A stretch of DNA of 64,000 nucleotides from Pseudisothecium myosuroides (taxonomy: Eukaryota; Streptophyta; Bryopsida; Hypnales; Lembophyllaceae). A program made the position numbers and the translations under genes. A model generated the notes under the pieces. It saw only the letters and a list, made by a program, of their open reading frames with translations. It searched no databases and was not told the DNA's origin. Within the stretch, counting starts at the first letter, position 1. Each line of letters begins with the position of its first letter. The DNA lies in contig OX637295.1 of NCBI GenBank assembly GCA_951799445.1, positions 3,162,001 to 3,226,000 of the forward strand, written 5' to 3'. Shown here piece by piece: positions 44,800-56,809 of this stretch.

Positions 44800-46242
44800 T
44801 TTTTTCCACGAGAAAGGTGACCATTGCATTAAAAAAACACAAGTACAAGGAGAAAAAAGACTAATTAGGCTCCCGTTGCCTTTGCAATCAGGGGAGAGAA
44901 TTGAAAGAGAGGTGCCATTCCGGCTTGTGAAAGCTACCAGTGCAGAAAACACTGTTTTTGCACCACGTGTCTTGAAAGTTCTAGCAAATGGCTAATTTAC
45001 GATCCTCACTATACTGGTGAAAGTGAGCCTTGGCATGGTTGCGTTGCGCCATCCCAGCAAGGATGGTGTCTCTCCAAGCGAGGGTGCAGACTTGGTCAGT
45101 GTTGGTTCTTTCGTCTTTGAAGACGATACAGTTGCATGAGCACCAGATGTTCCACAAGATAGCAGATCTGAAAATATCGTTGGCAATGTTGAAGTTGTTG
45201 TTGTTGGGGGAGTACCGTCCCTCCGAGTCAAAGGAACTTGGTATGATACCCGTAATCGCCTCCCGCCACGAAGGAAGCTCCAGAAGGCCCAGAGTGCTCC
45301 GAATCGCTCCAAATTTGATCTAGACTCTACACGCGTTTCTGCAAGAGTGAAGGACATGTTTCGTGGTTTTGTTGGTCTATAGTTTGCGACTCTTGCACTC
45401 AGGGGAAAATCCCATTACTGCTCCCCAACTTGCCGTCGGGAGGCCTCCTGAATTCGTAAGCCATAGGAAGAATTGGATCTTCCGTGGTCTGCGCTTATCC
45501 CAAATAATGCGAACCACTTTCTTAATTTCCTGTTCAGTCATCCTGAGCTTTTTCAACTAGGTAAGTAGTCGGGCAGGACGTGCCCTCTTCTGTAATCCTA
45601 TCTGATAACCAAGTCTGGTGGAATAATTGAAGAAAGGAATCGACTGTGAAGAATGGGGTCGTTTCCATTGCCATTCTCCTGGATCGAAGTCCAAGTCTTT
45701 GATCTTATCCTCAAGCCATATGTTGCCCTTGTGGGGGTCCTCTAGATTGATGCGAGTATTGTTGAGAATCCCTTCGCATGTAATGACTCTAATCCTACAT
45801 AAGTCTATACCAGTGAGATCCTGATGACTTTCATCCTCTTTACTTGTAAAGAATTTTGAGACTGAGTGATGGAAGCACTTACCCAGGTACGGTCCTTGCA
45901 TTTGATATATTACCTTAACTGGGTGCTCTGATTTTTCGGTGACCCACTCGTAGGCTTTGAAGGGCAGGGATTGTCTCATTGACCAGGTGCTTGGGATTGC
46001 GTTGATGATTTCCTCCTTTCTAGCTGAAGAGAAACTTTGTCCTAGTCTGAATCGAAGGTCACGTCTTGTCTCCATTCGTGGTTGTCGTGATCCCACATAT
46101 CTTGTATTGTCCGTATCTCCTTCCTTGACCACGTACTTCCGTAGGAGTATGGCGAGTCACCCAGCATACCGTTATGGTGGCCGTGTAGTTCCGCGTGCCA
46201 AAATAAACTTTGTCTGCCCGTTGCTTCTGCGCCATCTGGCTG
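44800..46242 (-). mobile_element. 5'-truncated LINE with 18-bp target duplication
   Basis: TTGAACTGAAGCTTATTT occurs perfectly at 44782-44799 and 46243-46260. A run of T directly after the left copy is the poly(A) tail of a minus-strand insertion. The inner sequence is the 3' part of a plant-type non-LTR element. It lies inside the CATTAGAG long element, so it inserted later. Confidence 0.85.
44990..46200 (-). pseudogene. LINE reverse-transcriptase C-terminal region, frameshifted
   Basis: Pieces in three frames read in order: MWDHDNHEWRQDVTF (about 46110), KEEIINAIPSTWSMRQSLP (45557-46132 frame), WDKRRPRKIQFFLWL with PTASWGAVMGF (about 45510-45410, zf-RVT-like), KHVLLHC-type region, then RSAILWNIWCSCNCIVFKDE (about 45160-45100). 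The order and the W-rich motifs fit the zinc-binding and C-terminal region of plant LINEs. Frameshifts and stops show it is inactive, and the catalytic reverse-transcriptase core is absent. Confidence 0.7.
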
Positions 46243-47110
46243 TTGAACTGAAGCTTATTTGGTTCATAATCTTTGCAGATCATTTTAGAACCATAATCTT
46301 GTTTGAACAGAGCTAACATACTGCGTTATAAATAAAATCCAATCTACTAAAGAATAGATTTGTGATAATAATTTGTAGTTCATAACCATTTGTAGGATAA
46401 TAAGTACTGTGAATACATAAATGGATATATTGTGTCTATTTTGTTTTTGACACATATCATATGACCATTTTCATAGCTAGATTCTAATACTAGGATACGG
46501 AATCTAGGAAAAAAAAAATTTACTCGTAAATTTCGGTTCCTGCGCCACTGTTGCTGCAGTTTCAACTAGGCGGAAATAGGGGAAAAACGAATTTTTTAGC
46601 AAAAAAAAGTAAATTTCAGGGTACCTTGGAGGGCTGTGGAGCAACCCTCCGGAGGCCCTAGATTTTCTCTAATGGCTGAATTATGTCTTGAAAGTAATAA
46701 CTCAAAATGGACTTTGTATTTAAATTCAGGCACTAATTTTGTTGCGGATAACCGAGAGTCTTGTCTGTAACCAAGCATCAACCAAATTTTCATATCATAC
46801 AAGTGAAGACAGACCTACTCCATATTATTAGGTCCTTCAAAGACATTTTGATGAGGTCAAATGGTACTCGAAATGAATCACCGGCGGCAAAGGCAAAGGC
46901 GGCTATTTGTGGTCTTAATCTCAAATTCATTTTCTTAATCTTGCGAAAAAAAAGATCATCCCGGCAGGGTAAAGAACAAGGAAATAATCATAAGTACAAA
47001 TATCAAAGACCGAACAATTGCCCTGGTCATCAGACAACCCCGATATACCGCATTTTCACAATTACAGCAACGTTAAGTCTACCAAAAAATTGAGATTGAA
47101 AACTAATCCC

Positions 47111-47608
47111 ATGAAAGTAGATTTTGGCAATGACATAGCCGGGACAACATCCTGGCCATTCTACCATGCTATGCCATGGCCTCTGAAGCTTGTCGCAACT
47201 GCCGCCATGGCAACTTCCCGTCGTCACTCAGAGCTCCCCAAAACGCTAGCTCACATCCAACTGCACTTCCTAACCAACACTCACAAATCAGACGACAGAA
47301 GAAACCCACTTTGCACCTTTCTCGCAATTGCAATTTCAGTTCGAATTCTGCTAAAGAAGCAGTGGACTGTGGAAAGCACAGAACCAAAACAATGTGATGT
47401 GACAGATCGACTCGCTCTGTCACAGAAGGACCCCCAAAATTGCAGATTGACAGTATGCTCCAACGATGGCTGGGGAGCTTGGGACGTGGGTTCGAAGAGA
47501 GGGATGAGGATGAAACTTATACCAAATTGTTGCAGAATTTATGAGCAAAAATTGAAGCTTCTTTTGCAAGCTTACCACGTATGTCAATGCTACAATCTTA
47601 CCAACTAA
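47111..47608 (+). CDS. Hypothetical open frame (165 aa), coding status doubtful
   Basis: The longest ATG-initiated frame in the window, starting MKVDFGNDIAGTTSWPF. There is no recognisable domain or repeat and there are scattered cysteines. No second copy exists for a substitution test, and the opposite strand is also partly open. Listed only because of length. Confidence 0.18.
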   Translation: MKVDFGNDIAGTTSWPFYHAMPWPLKLVATAAMATSRRHSELPKTLAHIQLHFLTNTHKSDDRRNPLCTFLAIAISVRILLKKQWTVESTEPKQCDVTDRLALSQKDPQNCRLTVCSNDGWGAWDVGSKRGMRMKLIPNCCRIYEQKLKLLLQAYHVCQCYNLTN

Positions 47609-48027
47609 TGCTAACCTAGGCAGCTTAGAAAGCAGGTAGCAGTACAACTAACTAGTCCATGACAAATGAAATGTGCCACAATAGTGAGGAGTTGATATTC
47701 AGAACAGCCATAAATGACAACAACCAACAAAGAAGGGTCAAGTATTTGAGGACAGTAGCTGCCTTATTCTCCCTTGCTTGACAATACTAGCTAAAACAAC
47801 TTTTCTCCTTTTATCTGGAATAGGAGTCTTTAGGAGAGAAAAAAAACAATTGTACCAAATGTTTTAACAATCTAACGGTAGGGTATTGACACAAACATAT
47901 GACTCAAGAACAACAATTCATAATTTCAACTGTACTTCAATCCACAAAAAATAATATGACAATTGCAAGATTAAGGTACAAGCTTTGCATGCAAACAAGC
48001 TAGTGGGTCACTCTTCTAATTCTCGCT

Positions 48028-48282
48028 TCATTTCGCCTTGGTTTGTTCCGCCCTATTATGCAGGGAGATCCTCTTCTTTATATCAATCGTCATTTTACGG
48101 TTGAAAGGGAGTTGGACCACCAAGGCCTGTACATCTACGGCTCTCGCTATCATCTTTAATCCTATACTATCTATTTCACTAAATTTCTCTGTAAATTTAT
48201 TGAAGTTGTTTCCAAACTCTCTCAATCCGAAAAAAGTCCCTGCTCCTACACAAGCTAACCCAACCCCTACTACCCCTAACAT
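48028..48282 (-). CDS. Hypothetical open frame with N-terminal hydrophobic segment (84 aa)
   Basis: From the ATG the product begins MLGVVGVGLACVGAGTFFGL, about 20 residues that could span a membrane, then a charged region (NNFNKFTEKFSEID) and a basic end. The frame continues 21 codons upstream without an ATG to an in-frame TGA. It could be a 3' exon. No homologue is recognised. Confidence 0.25.
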   Translation of the reverse strand: MLGVVGVGLACVGAGTFFGLREFGNNFNKFTEKFSEIDSIGLKMIARAVDVQALVVQLPFNRKMTIDIKKRISLHNRAEQTKAK

Positions 48283-49110
48283 TGCCCCAACCTCTATCCC
48301 ATCTAGGTCATGACTTCTTCCTTCTCTTCCTCTCTGCCTCGTCAATCATGGTTCCTCGTCCTCATCCATATCAACCAGACCTGCAATAAAAAAGATCACA
48401 TTACACTAGGAAAACCAAAGCGACACTTCTCTCGTACAAGAACTCCAAATCACTCTCGAAGAAGTTCCAGAAAGCTTGCGAGTCTTTGGCAAATCGGACC
48501 ATGAAGAGACGGCAAATTCCACACTTTGGAGACTTCGTTAGAAAACAATGAAAACCTTGGAGACTTCGCGGAAGAAGAAAACCTCCTCCAGAATTTGGAT
48601 GACAATTTGAATTTTTATTTTGATAAATAAGAAGCACAACAACATGGAATGCCGAAGACAGGCAACAACGAAACCTAAACTTGACGACGCCACAAGAGAA
48701 ACGGAACCTTTCACGCCTCCCATTTGATCCCTCACCAAGAAAATAACGTTGACTGCACGGCCAGCGCAATACACAATCCTCAATCTTGCTCCTATCCAGA
48801 CGCGGAAGAAATCAAGAACAACAAAAGAGACACAAGAAGGAAGGAACTGAAAGCCTGGGATGCACCTCAGGAAACAAAACTCAGCAAAGGTGCCAGTAAA
48901 ATCGGTGCAAAATAACTCTACTCAACCTTTTGGCTCTCTCGCTCTCGTCGTCACCAAGTCTACTTGACACTTCGCCTTCTTCAACACATTTCAAATTTTA
49001 CACACAATTCAAAATCCCTTTGACTTGTTCTCTACAAGCACCTTGCCTCAACCCTGAAATCCATTGTCCCTTCTCTACATAAATATTGTATAGGAGAATG
49101 GGATCCATAC

Positions 49111-49741
49111 CTTAAGTTTGACTATTTTGTTTTGTTTTGTTTGTTAGTTACGTTGAGATCTCCTAGATCGTGTGCTCCAAGTGGCGTGCTTGGTATCGTC
49201 GGAAAGCCCTCGGCGAGGAGGGGTGCATGGGCTTTGTTATTGATTTTCAAAGTTATTATTGAATCACATAATTAGAAAAATACTTTGACCTTGACTTTGA
49301 CTGTGGCAACAGCGCAAGGCACACTAGTATATAGTAAAATACACTACTCAAATTTGTACTATTACTGTGAGGGTGGAATTAGTGTCATCCACAAAACTAG
49401 TTTCATTCTACCTAAAGAAATTGTGATATTTGATGCATTCAAGTATCACTATTTCATGAATAGTTAGGCAATTGTTTTGTTGCACACACTAATAGGACAA
49501 TTTTTGTAGGACTATGAGGTTCAAGTGAGAATGTCTAGATATATAAATTAGCTTTTATCTTATATTGAACACCAATATGAAGTACTATAGTTCAACTAAT
49601 TTTGTATGTCATATCAATTATAAGCTTTTACTAATAGTAAAAATTAAAATAGCTTGAATATGTGCTAAAAACATGCACTAAACAGTTTTAAAAAAGTAAA
49701 AAAAAAAGTAAAAATGACAATGGAAAAGGCAAGAAAAAAAA
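49111..49741. other. AT-rich DNA, nothing recognised
   Basis: Only short frames are present, for example 49285-49467. No repeats shared with other parts of the window were noticed. Confidence 0.4.
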
Positions 49742-50357
49742 TTAATCCCTAAAGGACCAAGTGTCCGTTCAACGGACACTTGAAAACTTGGATAGGGTTC
49801 TACAAAGTCAATTTTGGTCGGATGTTTACAAATTTTGATACAAGGTTTAAATATGTATCTCCTTAGTGAAAATATAATTTATTTTTTAACCAGGATCCGG
49901 GATCAAAAATTATGTTGCCCAAAAGAATTTGGGTAGCTAGGGCAATTTGGACATCTTTGAAGAATCTTTTGCATAAAACTTCAACAACTTTTGAAATTTG
50001 GCATGTAGGTAATCAATAAAATATAGCATACAATTTTTAAAAAAAAAAAAATACAAAATTGTGGTTTCTATCGGTTTGTAAAAAATGCATAAGATCTAGT
50101 ATTGAGAACACTAATACGTTCTCCAAATAGTAAGTTTTCAACACTAGGCAAATACTAAACTCTTTGTGCTATTTCTCTTATAATTTTTGTTTGACTTTAG
50201 CGATCTTACTTTTGAATATAAATATTGAAAGACAACCCAATCTTTAAAATTTGAAAATTTGAAAAAAAAATTTGAAAAAAAGTTTTTTTCCGCCCGAAAA
50301 ATCTACCCGAAGTCGGGCAGCGACCGAAAAATGGTCGTTTGAGCTCTTAGGGGTTAA
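49742..50357. mobile_element. TTAACCCCTAAAG-terminus element (about 616 bp)
   Basis: TTAATCCCTAAAGGACCA at the left faces GAGCTCTTAGGGGTTAAC at the right. A perfect GTGTCCGTT-AACGGACAC hairpin lies just inside the left end, and CGACCGAAAAATGGTCG lies just inside the right end. The interior is AT-rich and non-coding. The same terminal word occurs in many other places in the window. Confidence 0.6.
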
Positions 50358-51095
50358 CTATGTTTGGCCGGTTTTCCAAGAAAAAACATTCTACTAACTT
50401 TGAGCTTCAATTTTTTGCAATTTGTGGATTCAAAATTCTTGAAACTTTTATTACATAATCCAAATGACCTTCTCTATCTTTTTACTATTTCTATTTCTAA
50501 TAAAAAATTTCTTCATTGCACAAGAAATCATGCAAAAATGACTAGTATATTGCCAATTTACTTAACCTCCTTGCATTGCAGGCTAATTGAAATTTTGCTA
50601 GATTTTATATTTGCTCCTAAACGTTTTTATGAGTGAACCTAATAAGATTTAGAATTCAATGGGCAAAAAACTTTAATTCATGCTGACCAAAACTTTTTAC
50701 TCCAAGGAGACCTGAAGCCTGCTAACCTTGTCAAACAAGGACAGAAAAACTTTTTCGCAAACTTTGAAAGTTATAATCTTTCAATCTTTGCGGTCATATG
50801 GGTTGAAAATTTTTTATACACATTATGTAAATATTGTACTATTGTTATGTATGGTTGGAATTTCAAAAATAAGTTTCGATTTTCATTTTGCATCAACATA
50901 CCCCCAAAATGTATTTTTTGACAATTTTTTGTGAGAACACCCCTTGGGCCTTTAGTGGTGACAACAAAATAGAAATGTCAATGCATCCTAAGAAACAAAT
51001 TGACAATTGAATGAATTGCAATCATGTCTATGTATGTGTTTTTTTACCAAGTTTCGTGATGGTGCATAGGTTTCATTTCAAATGATTGCTACATG

Positions 51096-51236
51096 CATTA
51101 GAAGAAATTCGACAGCTCCAAGAGACTGCGAGTTATCAAGCCCTAGGAATCCTTAGAACGCCCTGGGAGCAGTAATTTGACGTGGCCAAGACTATACCAC
51201 GTCAGAAAATAATAAAAAATTAAATTTTTAATATTT

Positions 51237-51298
<62 letters not shown>

Positions 51299-52911
51299 TT
51301 TTTTTTTTTTTAAATAATATTTTCATTTGTTTTTTGTTTTTTCATTTGTTTTTTTTAGATTTACAATTCAAGCTTTTGTCCAAAAAAGACTCTAGAATAG
51401 TTATCTAGAGCTCTAACATTTTATACCTTGTATATGTCAAGTTAAAATTTATAAATACATAAACATGACTATATAGACTCTTGGATTTTCTAATTTTTAT
51501 ATTTCCTTGGATATATTTCCTATGAGCTTATGGCCTAGGAAGTTATGCTAATCTTAAGCTAGAACTAATTGGAGAAGATTATGATTTGCATTGGTGGATA
51601 TTAATATTACATCTTAGTTTCTGTGATAAACTACCTCTGATGGGAGTTTCAAACCATCAAGTTAATTATTTACAGCTGGCTTTGCATAATGCGTTTATTA
51701 GAAATATTATAGCAATTATTGTTAAACTATCCACTGGGTAATTTATTTAACCTCCATGTATGCAACAGCTATGTTTCTTGATTGATTGCTACATCATATT
51801 TGGACAGACATCTAATGCCGGTCCTTACAACAACCACCTGATTTGGTGGTTGGATACTCTTAATGCTTGGATTTTCGTATAATTAACTTAATCAAGCTTG
51901 CACATGATGGTTGATGGGGCTAATGGTGAGTATGAATTGAGGTTTCTTTTTGGGTGGAGGGTTTCCAAGTTGGACCAGCTCCCTAGTGTCTTCCTTGTTA
52001 GTTTGAGAACTTACTCTCTGATAAGACTACCAAAATACAATGTTACACAATCAAGCTAGAGTTGCTGCTATTTTCAACTGAGTGACATTTTCAACTGAGT
52101 TGCTTCTACTGGATAGCTCTTAGCATTCATGTTCCCCCATTTTGTTTGTTGAAGACTGTATTATGTATCAAGGATGGCTTCTACTCAGTCCACGTCTTAC
52201 AATCAGGTTTTGTGTTATATTGTGCATTTTTATGCTGCAAAATATGGACATGTGGAGGTTTGTTTTGTTCCTTTCTAAGTTGTTTTAGATGAAAACAATA
52301 ACAAGTGACATAGAGTTGAAGACACCTTGCATACGTCATGGTTCTAACTTAGTGTTTGGATTGTGGCATGGGTGCAGGTGAAGCTCTTGTCCTCATAAAT
52401 CTTCTTAGAGCGTGCAAACAGAGTTTTATCCTACTTTCCTACTTGTCTCTATTTAGAAAAAAGTTTGTATAGTGAGATGGATGATATAATGGAAATATTA
52501 TCTTATGGCCTTGATTGAAAAGTGGCAATTATTTACAGAATATTATCTTTTCTAGTAGAACACACTCAGGATAGAGATCTCTGTGTTTGCTTCTACTTAG
52601 AACAAACAATCCTATCTTATAGTGCTTTTTCATGATTTAAAGTTATTTTATGATCCATTCTCAAATAGATCTATATCTATATGACCTGGCAATATTCAGC
52701 AATTTCACAGTATGAAATGATTGATTCTTGGCTTAAAAAGGAAAAGGTTAAGAAATAAGCTTGCTATTGAACGGACAAGGACAGATCAATGCTCTTGAAA
52801 AAGAGGTGTTCCAGAGAATGCTTTTTTTAAATTATTTTTATATTCTGATTGTTTCCAACAGCGGGAACAGCCCTGAAACGGCCCTTCGCAGCCCTCAAAT
52901 CTCTTCTAATG
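51096..52911. mobile_element. CATTAGAAG-terminus element with (AT)n tract (1.8 kb)
   Basis: CATTAGAAGAAATTCGACAG at the left is imperfectly inverted as CCCTCAAATCTCTTCTAATG at the right. It contains an (AT)n run and about 1.4 kb of unrecognised DNA without a long frame. Assignment to the same family as 17556 rests on the termini only. Confidence 0.5.
51245..51294. repeat. (AT)n microsatellite, about 25 units
   Basis: An uninterrupted alternating AT tract of about 50 bases, flanked by TAAATTTTTT-type sequence. Confidence 0.95.
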
Positions 52912-53224
52912 AATGAAGGTGTTCTGTGACGCTAATTTGAATATTTTGGCATTTAGTTATTGGTCCTTAAATAATTCTTGAATATTAGTTATTGGTCTTT
53001 TCAATAATTCTTGGATATTAGTTTTTGAGGCCAAAATACTCAATCATTCATAAAAAATGTGTGCAAAATTGTATGTTTGTAATAATTTGGAAAAGGTATT
53101 ACAATGTCAATTTTGAATTGATCTTACTAGAATTTTGACACAAGATGGAAATTTGCATTTTTTTTCTAGGATAAGAATTTGTAAGAATTTGTAAGAAATA
53201 GCTCATTAAGACATACATTAGACA

Positions 53225-53765
53225 AGCGATTTAACCCCTAAATGACGAAGGCGCCATATTTGGATATTGCCTAAACTTTAAAATTTAATAAAATCTAACC
53301 AATAATTTTTTTGTTATTTTATATTATTGTTGTTGAATATCCTTTGTAGTACATTTTAATCATTAAAAGTCTGATTTTAAAAATAATTGAACATTCATGA
53401 TTCTTTTGTTGAAGATTTTGTACAAGTAGGCCTATTCCAAATTTGTGAATTATTAGTAATAAAGGCTCTTGGAAATGAGCCTCAAATACACTAGATCTTA
53501 GAGTGGGGAAAAGATAATTCCATTTGAAATTTATTTGAAGGAATTTTTGTAAAAGCAATTCTGAAGAAAAAGTAAATTAATTATAATTTTTTAATCCATA
53601 AGCGTTGTTGTATTTTTTTTTATTGCAAGGTCACAACAAGTCTAGTTTGATTTTGTACATTTATAATTTTTTTTTAATTGATAAACTTATCAAAATTTGG
53701 ATTCTTTGTTTAGTTTTGAACAAACTCTGAGAAGCTCAAAAAAGGCTTTGAGCATTTAGAGGGGA
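53225..53765. repeat. Dispersed repeat beginning TTAACCCCTAAATGAC, copy 1
   Basis: Matches 58678-59375 in the same orientation along its length (shared words include CTTGGAAATGAGCCTCAAA and AAAATCTGATTTT-type segments). AT-rich, no coding capacity seen. Confidence 0.6.
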
Positions 53766-55229
53766 AAAGACTATTACATCCAAAGTTGCAAATTTTTTGG
53801 TAATAAATATAATTTCATGCATGTAGTTTGGGCTTATTTATTCAATTTACAACTCAAAAATATTTTTTTAAGATGAAAGGGCAAAGATCATTATATATTA
53901 CAGTGGTATTCAAAATTTTCTACAGTATTACCAAAATTGCCATTGCTATTTGAAGAATTAGAGGTTTTTAAACAAAAAGTGGACAAAATGTGTCCAAACA
54001 AAGTAATACAAATTTTTCATTTTTAAAATTTTGTATTTTTTTGACTTGATTTTTAATATTTTATATACTTTAATCAAATCTATTAATGAAAGAACCTTCA
54101 ATTGTAGTAAATTTTTTCAAGATTTTCTTGAAAGTGGAATGAAGATTTTTTGTAAGAAGTTTTTAATAAGAAATTTACAAATTTACATATTGTATTAAGT
54201 AAGATATTGTTGATGAAAATATGAGTCCAAAAATTAAAATTTTGATAATTTATTCCAATAATAATCTTCAAAAACTTATTAAAGATTTTGAAAGGTTTAT
54301 AAATATTTATACATTCCTTCTCACAATTCTTAAAGATATTTGGAACAAATGACAAGAACCATAAACAATTGAAGTTATATTTTAGTTAGTAATTTTTGTT
54401 TCAAAATATTTTTGGAGACTTTCAATTAGAATATTCTAAAATGAACTATCAATTGACTTACTAAAGAATCTAATTTTTTTTTACTTTTATTCAAAATATA
54501 AACTCACTAATAAATTTGATTAAAATGTAAGAAATTCAAAAACTTGTTCAAAATTTTTGAAAAATCATTTTATACAAGTTTCTCATGTTTGTACTTCAAC
54601 ATGTTCAAATTTTGTTGGAAAAATTTAATTTTTCAATTGGTTATGCCAATTTTGAATCATATGAGTATTTATAAGAGTCATTGTATAATCTGTATAGGAT
54701 GCAATGTAATAAAGAATCATCAAAATTGGAAGTGTTTCTATTATACCGATTCCTTATAAATTATGAAGGTTTGAAGGACTAGTAAGCAATATGGAAGTCA
54801 AGCCGTCAAGATCAGGGTAATCTTTTAGCAATTTATTGTTGAAAAGCGATGATTTTGTTTTTTAGGGAATAAAAAATAATTTGGCAATATATTTTTGCAT
54901 TCATAGTGGATGAAATTGTAAAATACTGTCAAATCTTGGGACTATATTGCTCTAATTTGGATGAATGTACACTCTTCTTGGTTGAAAAATTAAAATTTCA
55001 TCCATATATTGTAGGTTTCATCTATTTCTATAGATGTAAATAACTTCCTCACTATGATGAAGATTGCTTTTGGCATTGCCTATAATAAATAAATAAAAAA
55101 TTGATCAAGATAACTAGCCTAGTAGCCTACCATTGTTTAAAGGTTTGAAGAAATAGTACGCAATATAGAAATTAAACTGTCAAGATCACTAGCCTACCAT
55201 TGAGCTTCAATGGTTATGATGACTATGTT
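53766..55229. other. Very AT-rich DNA, nothing recognised
   Basis: Only short AT-driven frames (for example 54098-54355 and 54544-54759) occur, composed of Asn, Ile, Lys and Phe. No structure shared with the rest of the window was found. Confidence 0.4.
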
Positions 55230-55970
55230 GGGTCATTACAAGAAAGACCGATCCTATTTACCGTCACAATGAGAGTGACTTTCTTGACATCCTCTATAAC
55301 TTTTGAAGTATAAACTGCCTCATAAACTTGAAATTTTTATTAAATGTGTCTAACTTGATGGTAATCAGATCCCTTATTTTCTAAATTAAAAAAAAAATCA
55401 TTTTACATTTTAAAATCATTTTTGTTTACTTGTAAAACTATGAGGTTTAGGAGGTTAATAATACTATGTTAGGAATCTCCAAATTTAGTGATCCAAAGCT
55501 GAAATTTGCATAGTAGGAAAGCATATTCCTACCAAAGAAAATCTAAAAATATATTATTTTGTGTCCTCCACATGAGTGCAAACAACACTTCCATAGTCCC
55601 ATTGCGCACAAATTCTAAACAATGAAGATGGTTCTAAGATCAATCTTTTGGTAAACTCTCATCACTATAGAGTCTTTTGAAATGGAAACTTTTAAATTAA
55701 AAAAATAAAAATCCTATTTTATACAAATTAAAAAGAAAAACTATAGTGAAAATACCTATTTTCATGAGATTTTGCACTCTTCTAGTTCTCCTACTTAAAG
55801 AATCTTCCTATGCTTTTCCTTCCTAGGATAACTCTTTTTTCAAGGTGTATACAATAAACATATTTTTCACCTTTAAAAAAAAATTGTTTTTCTAATCATA
55901 AAGTTCTCCTTAAAAAAATGAATACTGTGCAAAATGCTACAAAATCCGCACGGTCTTTCTAGCAATGACC
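55230..55970. mobile_element. GGGTCATTACAAG-family element (741 bp)
   Basis: The ends are GGGTCATTACAAGAAAGACC and GGTCTTTCTAGCAATGACC. The interior is closely similar to 27379-28126 and 42215-42953. The target duplication is not clear. Confidence 0.75.
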
Positions 55971-55977
55971 TTGCTAT

Positions 55978-56570
55978 GGATGGCACAATGTCTCTATTTG
56001 CCATCTGTGACAACAATCAACATTAACTTAATAGTGACCTTAAGTCCTTGATAGATTTGATGAATTTTCTAATTATAAAATAATATGAAATTTTAGTCTA
56101 CACCATGATGTTCTAAACTATAGCAATGGTGAATCTTTTAGACTTGTTAAGCATTTTTTGTCACTATTTATTATGAATTTTTTTCACTCATTCTTCAAAA
56201 ATTCATAATAATTTAAAATTTTCATCAATAATTTGGAAAATGTAGGACATGTAGAAGCCATGTGATTTCATCTCTAGAAAATAAAATAAAAAAAGTCCAC
56301 TCAAATTTGTTAAACACTAGAGCATACACAAGTACATGATTGTGGTTGAATATACAATTGTAAAGAGCATCATTTAGGGGTTAACCTTTAAAGGACATAG
56401 AGGCCCAAAAATGGCTAATGGATGACTTTCTAAGATCATTGTGGAAATGAAGAATGCACCCATTGTTCCAAAAACTAAAAAAATCATATTACTTTAGGCA
56501 AAATACGTTGGTCATAGGCAAGTGATGAGGGTCTCTTCTCATTCATGGTTAACCCATAAAAGACGCTGCG
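55978..56570. repeat. Extra copy of D-D spacer sequence
   Basis: Same orientation as 31430-32160 and inverse of about 4800-5530. Shared landmarks are ATGTCTCTATTTGCCAT, TTTAGGGGTTA and GGGTCTCTTCTCA. It shows that this spacer segment also exists outside the unit array. Confidence 0.65.
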
Positions 56571-56809
56571 GCCATTTCCTAATCAATGAGTGCCAAAGAA
56601 TCCTACAAAATAGGACAAAAGTGCAACTATTCATCCTTGGAATTTTGTGTGGAAAGGAAAGATCATGAATAGTAGTTTGACCTTCAATGAGCACTTCTAT
56701 TTTTTTCAAAGTAGATGATGTCATACAGTGCCAAATAAAGAATGCTAAGAATCAAAAGTGTCTGATGAAAGGATTTATTGTTCATTGTAGAAACAAAGAA
56801 TGCACCTAT

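Larger units (their letters stand above)
43642..46674. mobile_element. CATTAGAG-terminus element, long form, interrupted by a LINE
   Basis: The left CATTAAAAGAAATATCAGCC and the right CCCTAGATTTTCTCTAATG are inverted. Sequences inside both ends match the 358-bp element at 17556-17913 in inverse orientation, such as GGCGCAGGAACCG near 46530 and GTGACAAACC-type words near 43700. Removing the LINE leaves about 1.6 kb. A minus-strand frame at 43926-44135 and another at 44394-44636 are unrecognised. No transposase was identified. Confidence 0.6.
46675..49110. other. GC-richer unique stretch with unclassified open frames
   Basis: This is the least repetitive part of the window. The plus strand has an ATG frame at 47111-47608 (165 codons); the minus strand has overlapping frames at 47169-47423 and 47281-47463. 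A minus-strand frame at 48028-48282 begins MLGVVGVGLACVGAGTFFGL (hydrophobic) and could be a last exon, with a good 3' splice site (TTTTTTATTGCAG) near 48382 upstream. It may hold a spliced gene or a decayed one. Confidence 0.35.

Noticed and set aside
45557..46132. 191-codon frame as an intact gene
   Set aside because: It is one frame of a frameshifted LINE 3' region bounded by an 18-bp target duplication.
51245..51294. (AT)n run as a possible origin or centromeric feature
   Set aside because: A single short microsatellite inside a transposon-like element; no supporting structure around it.
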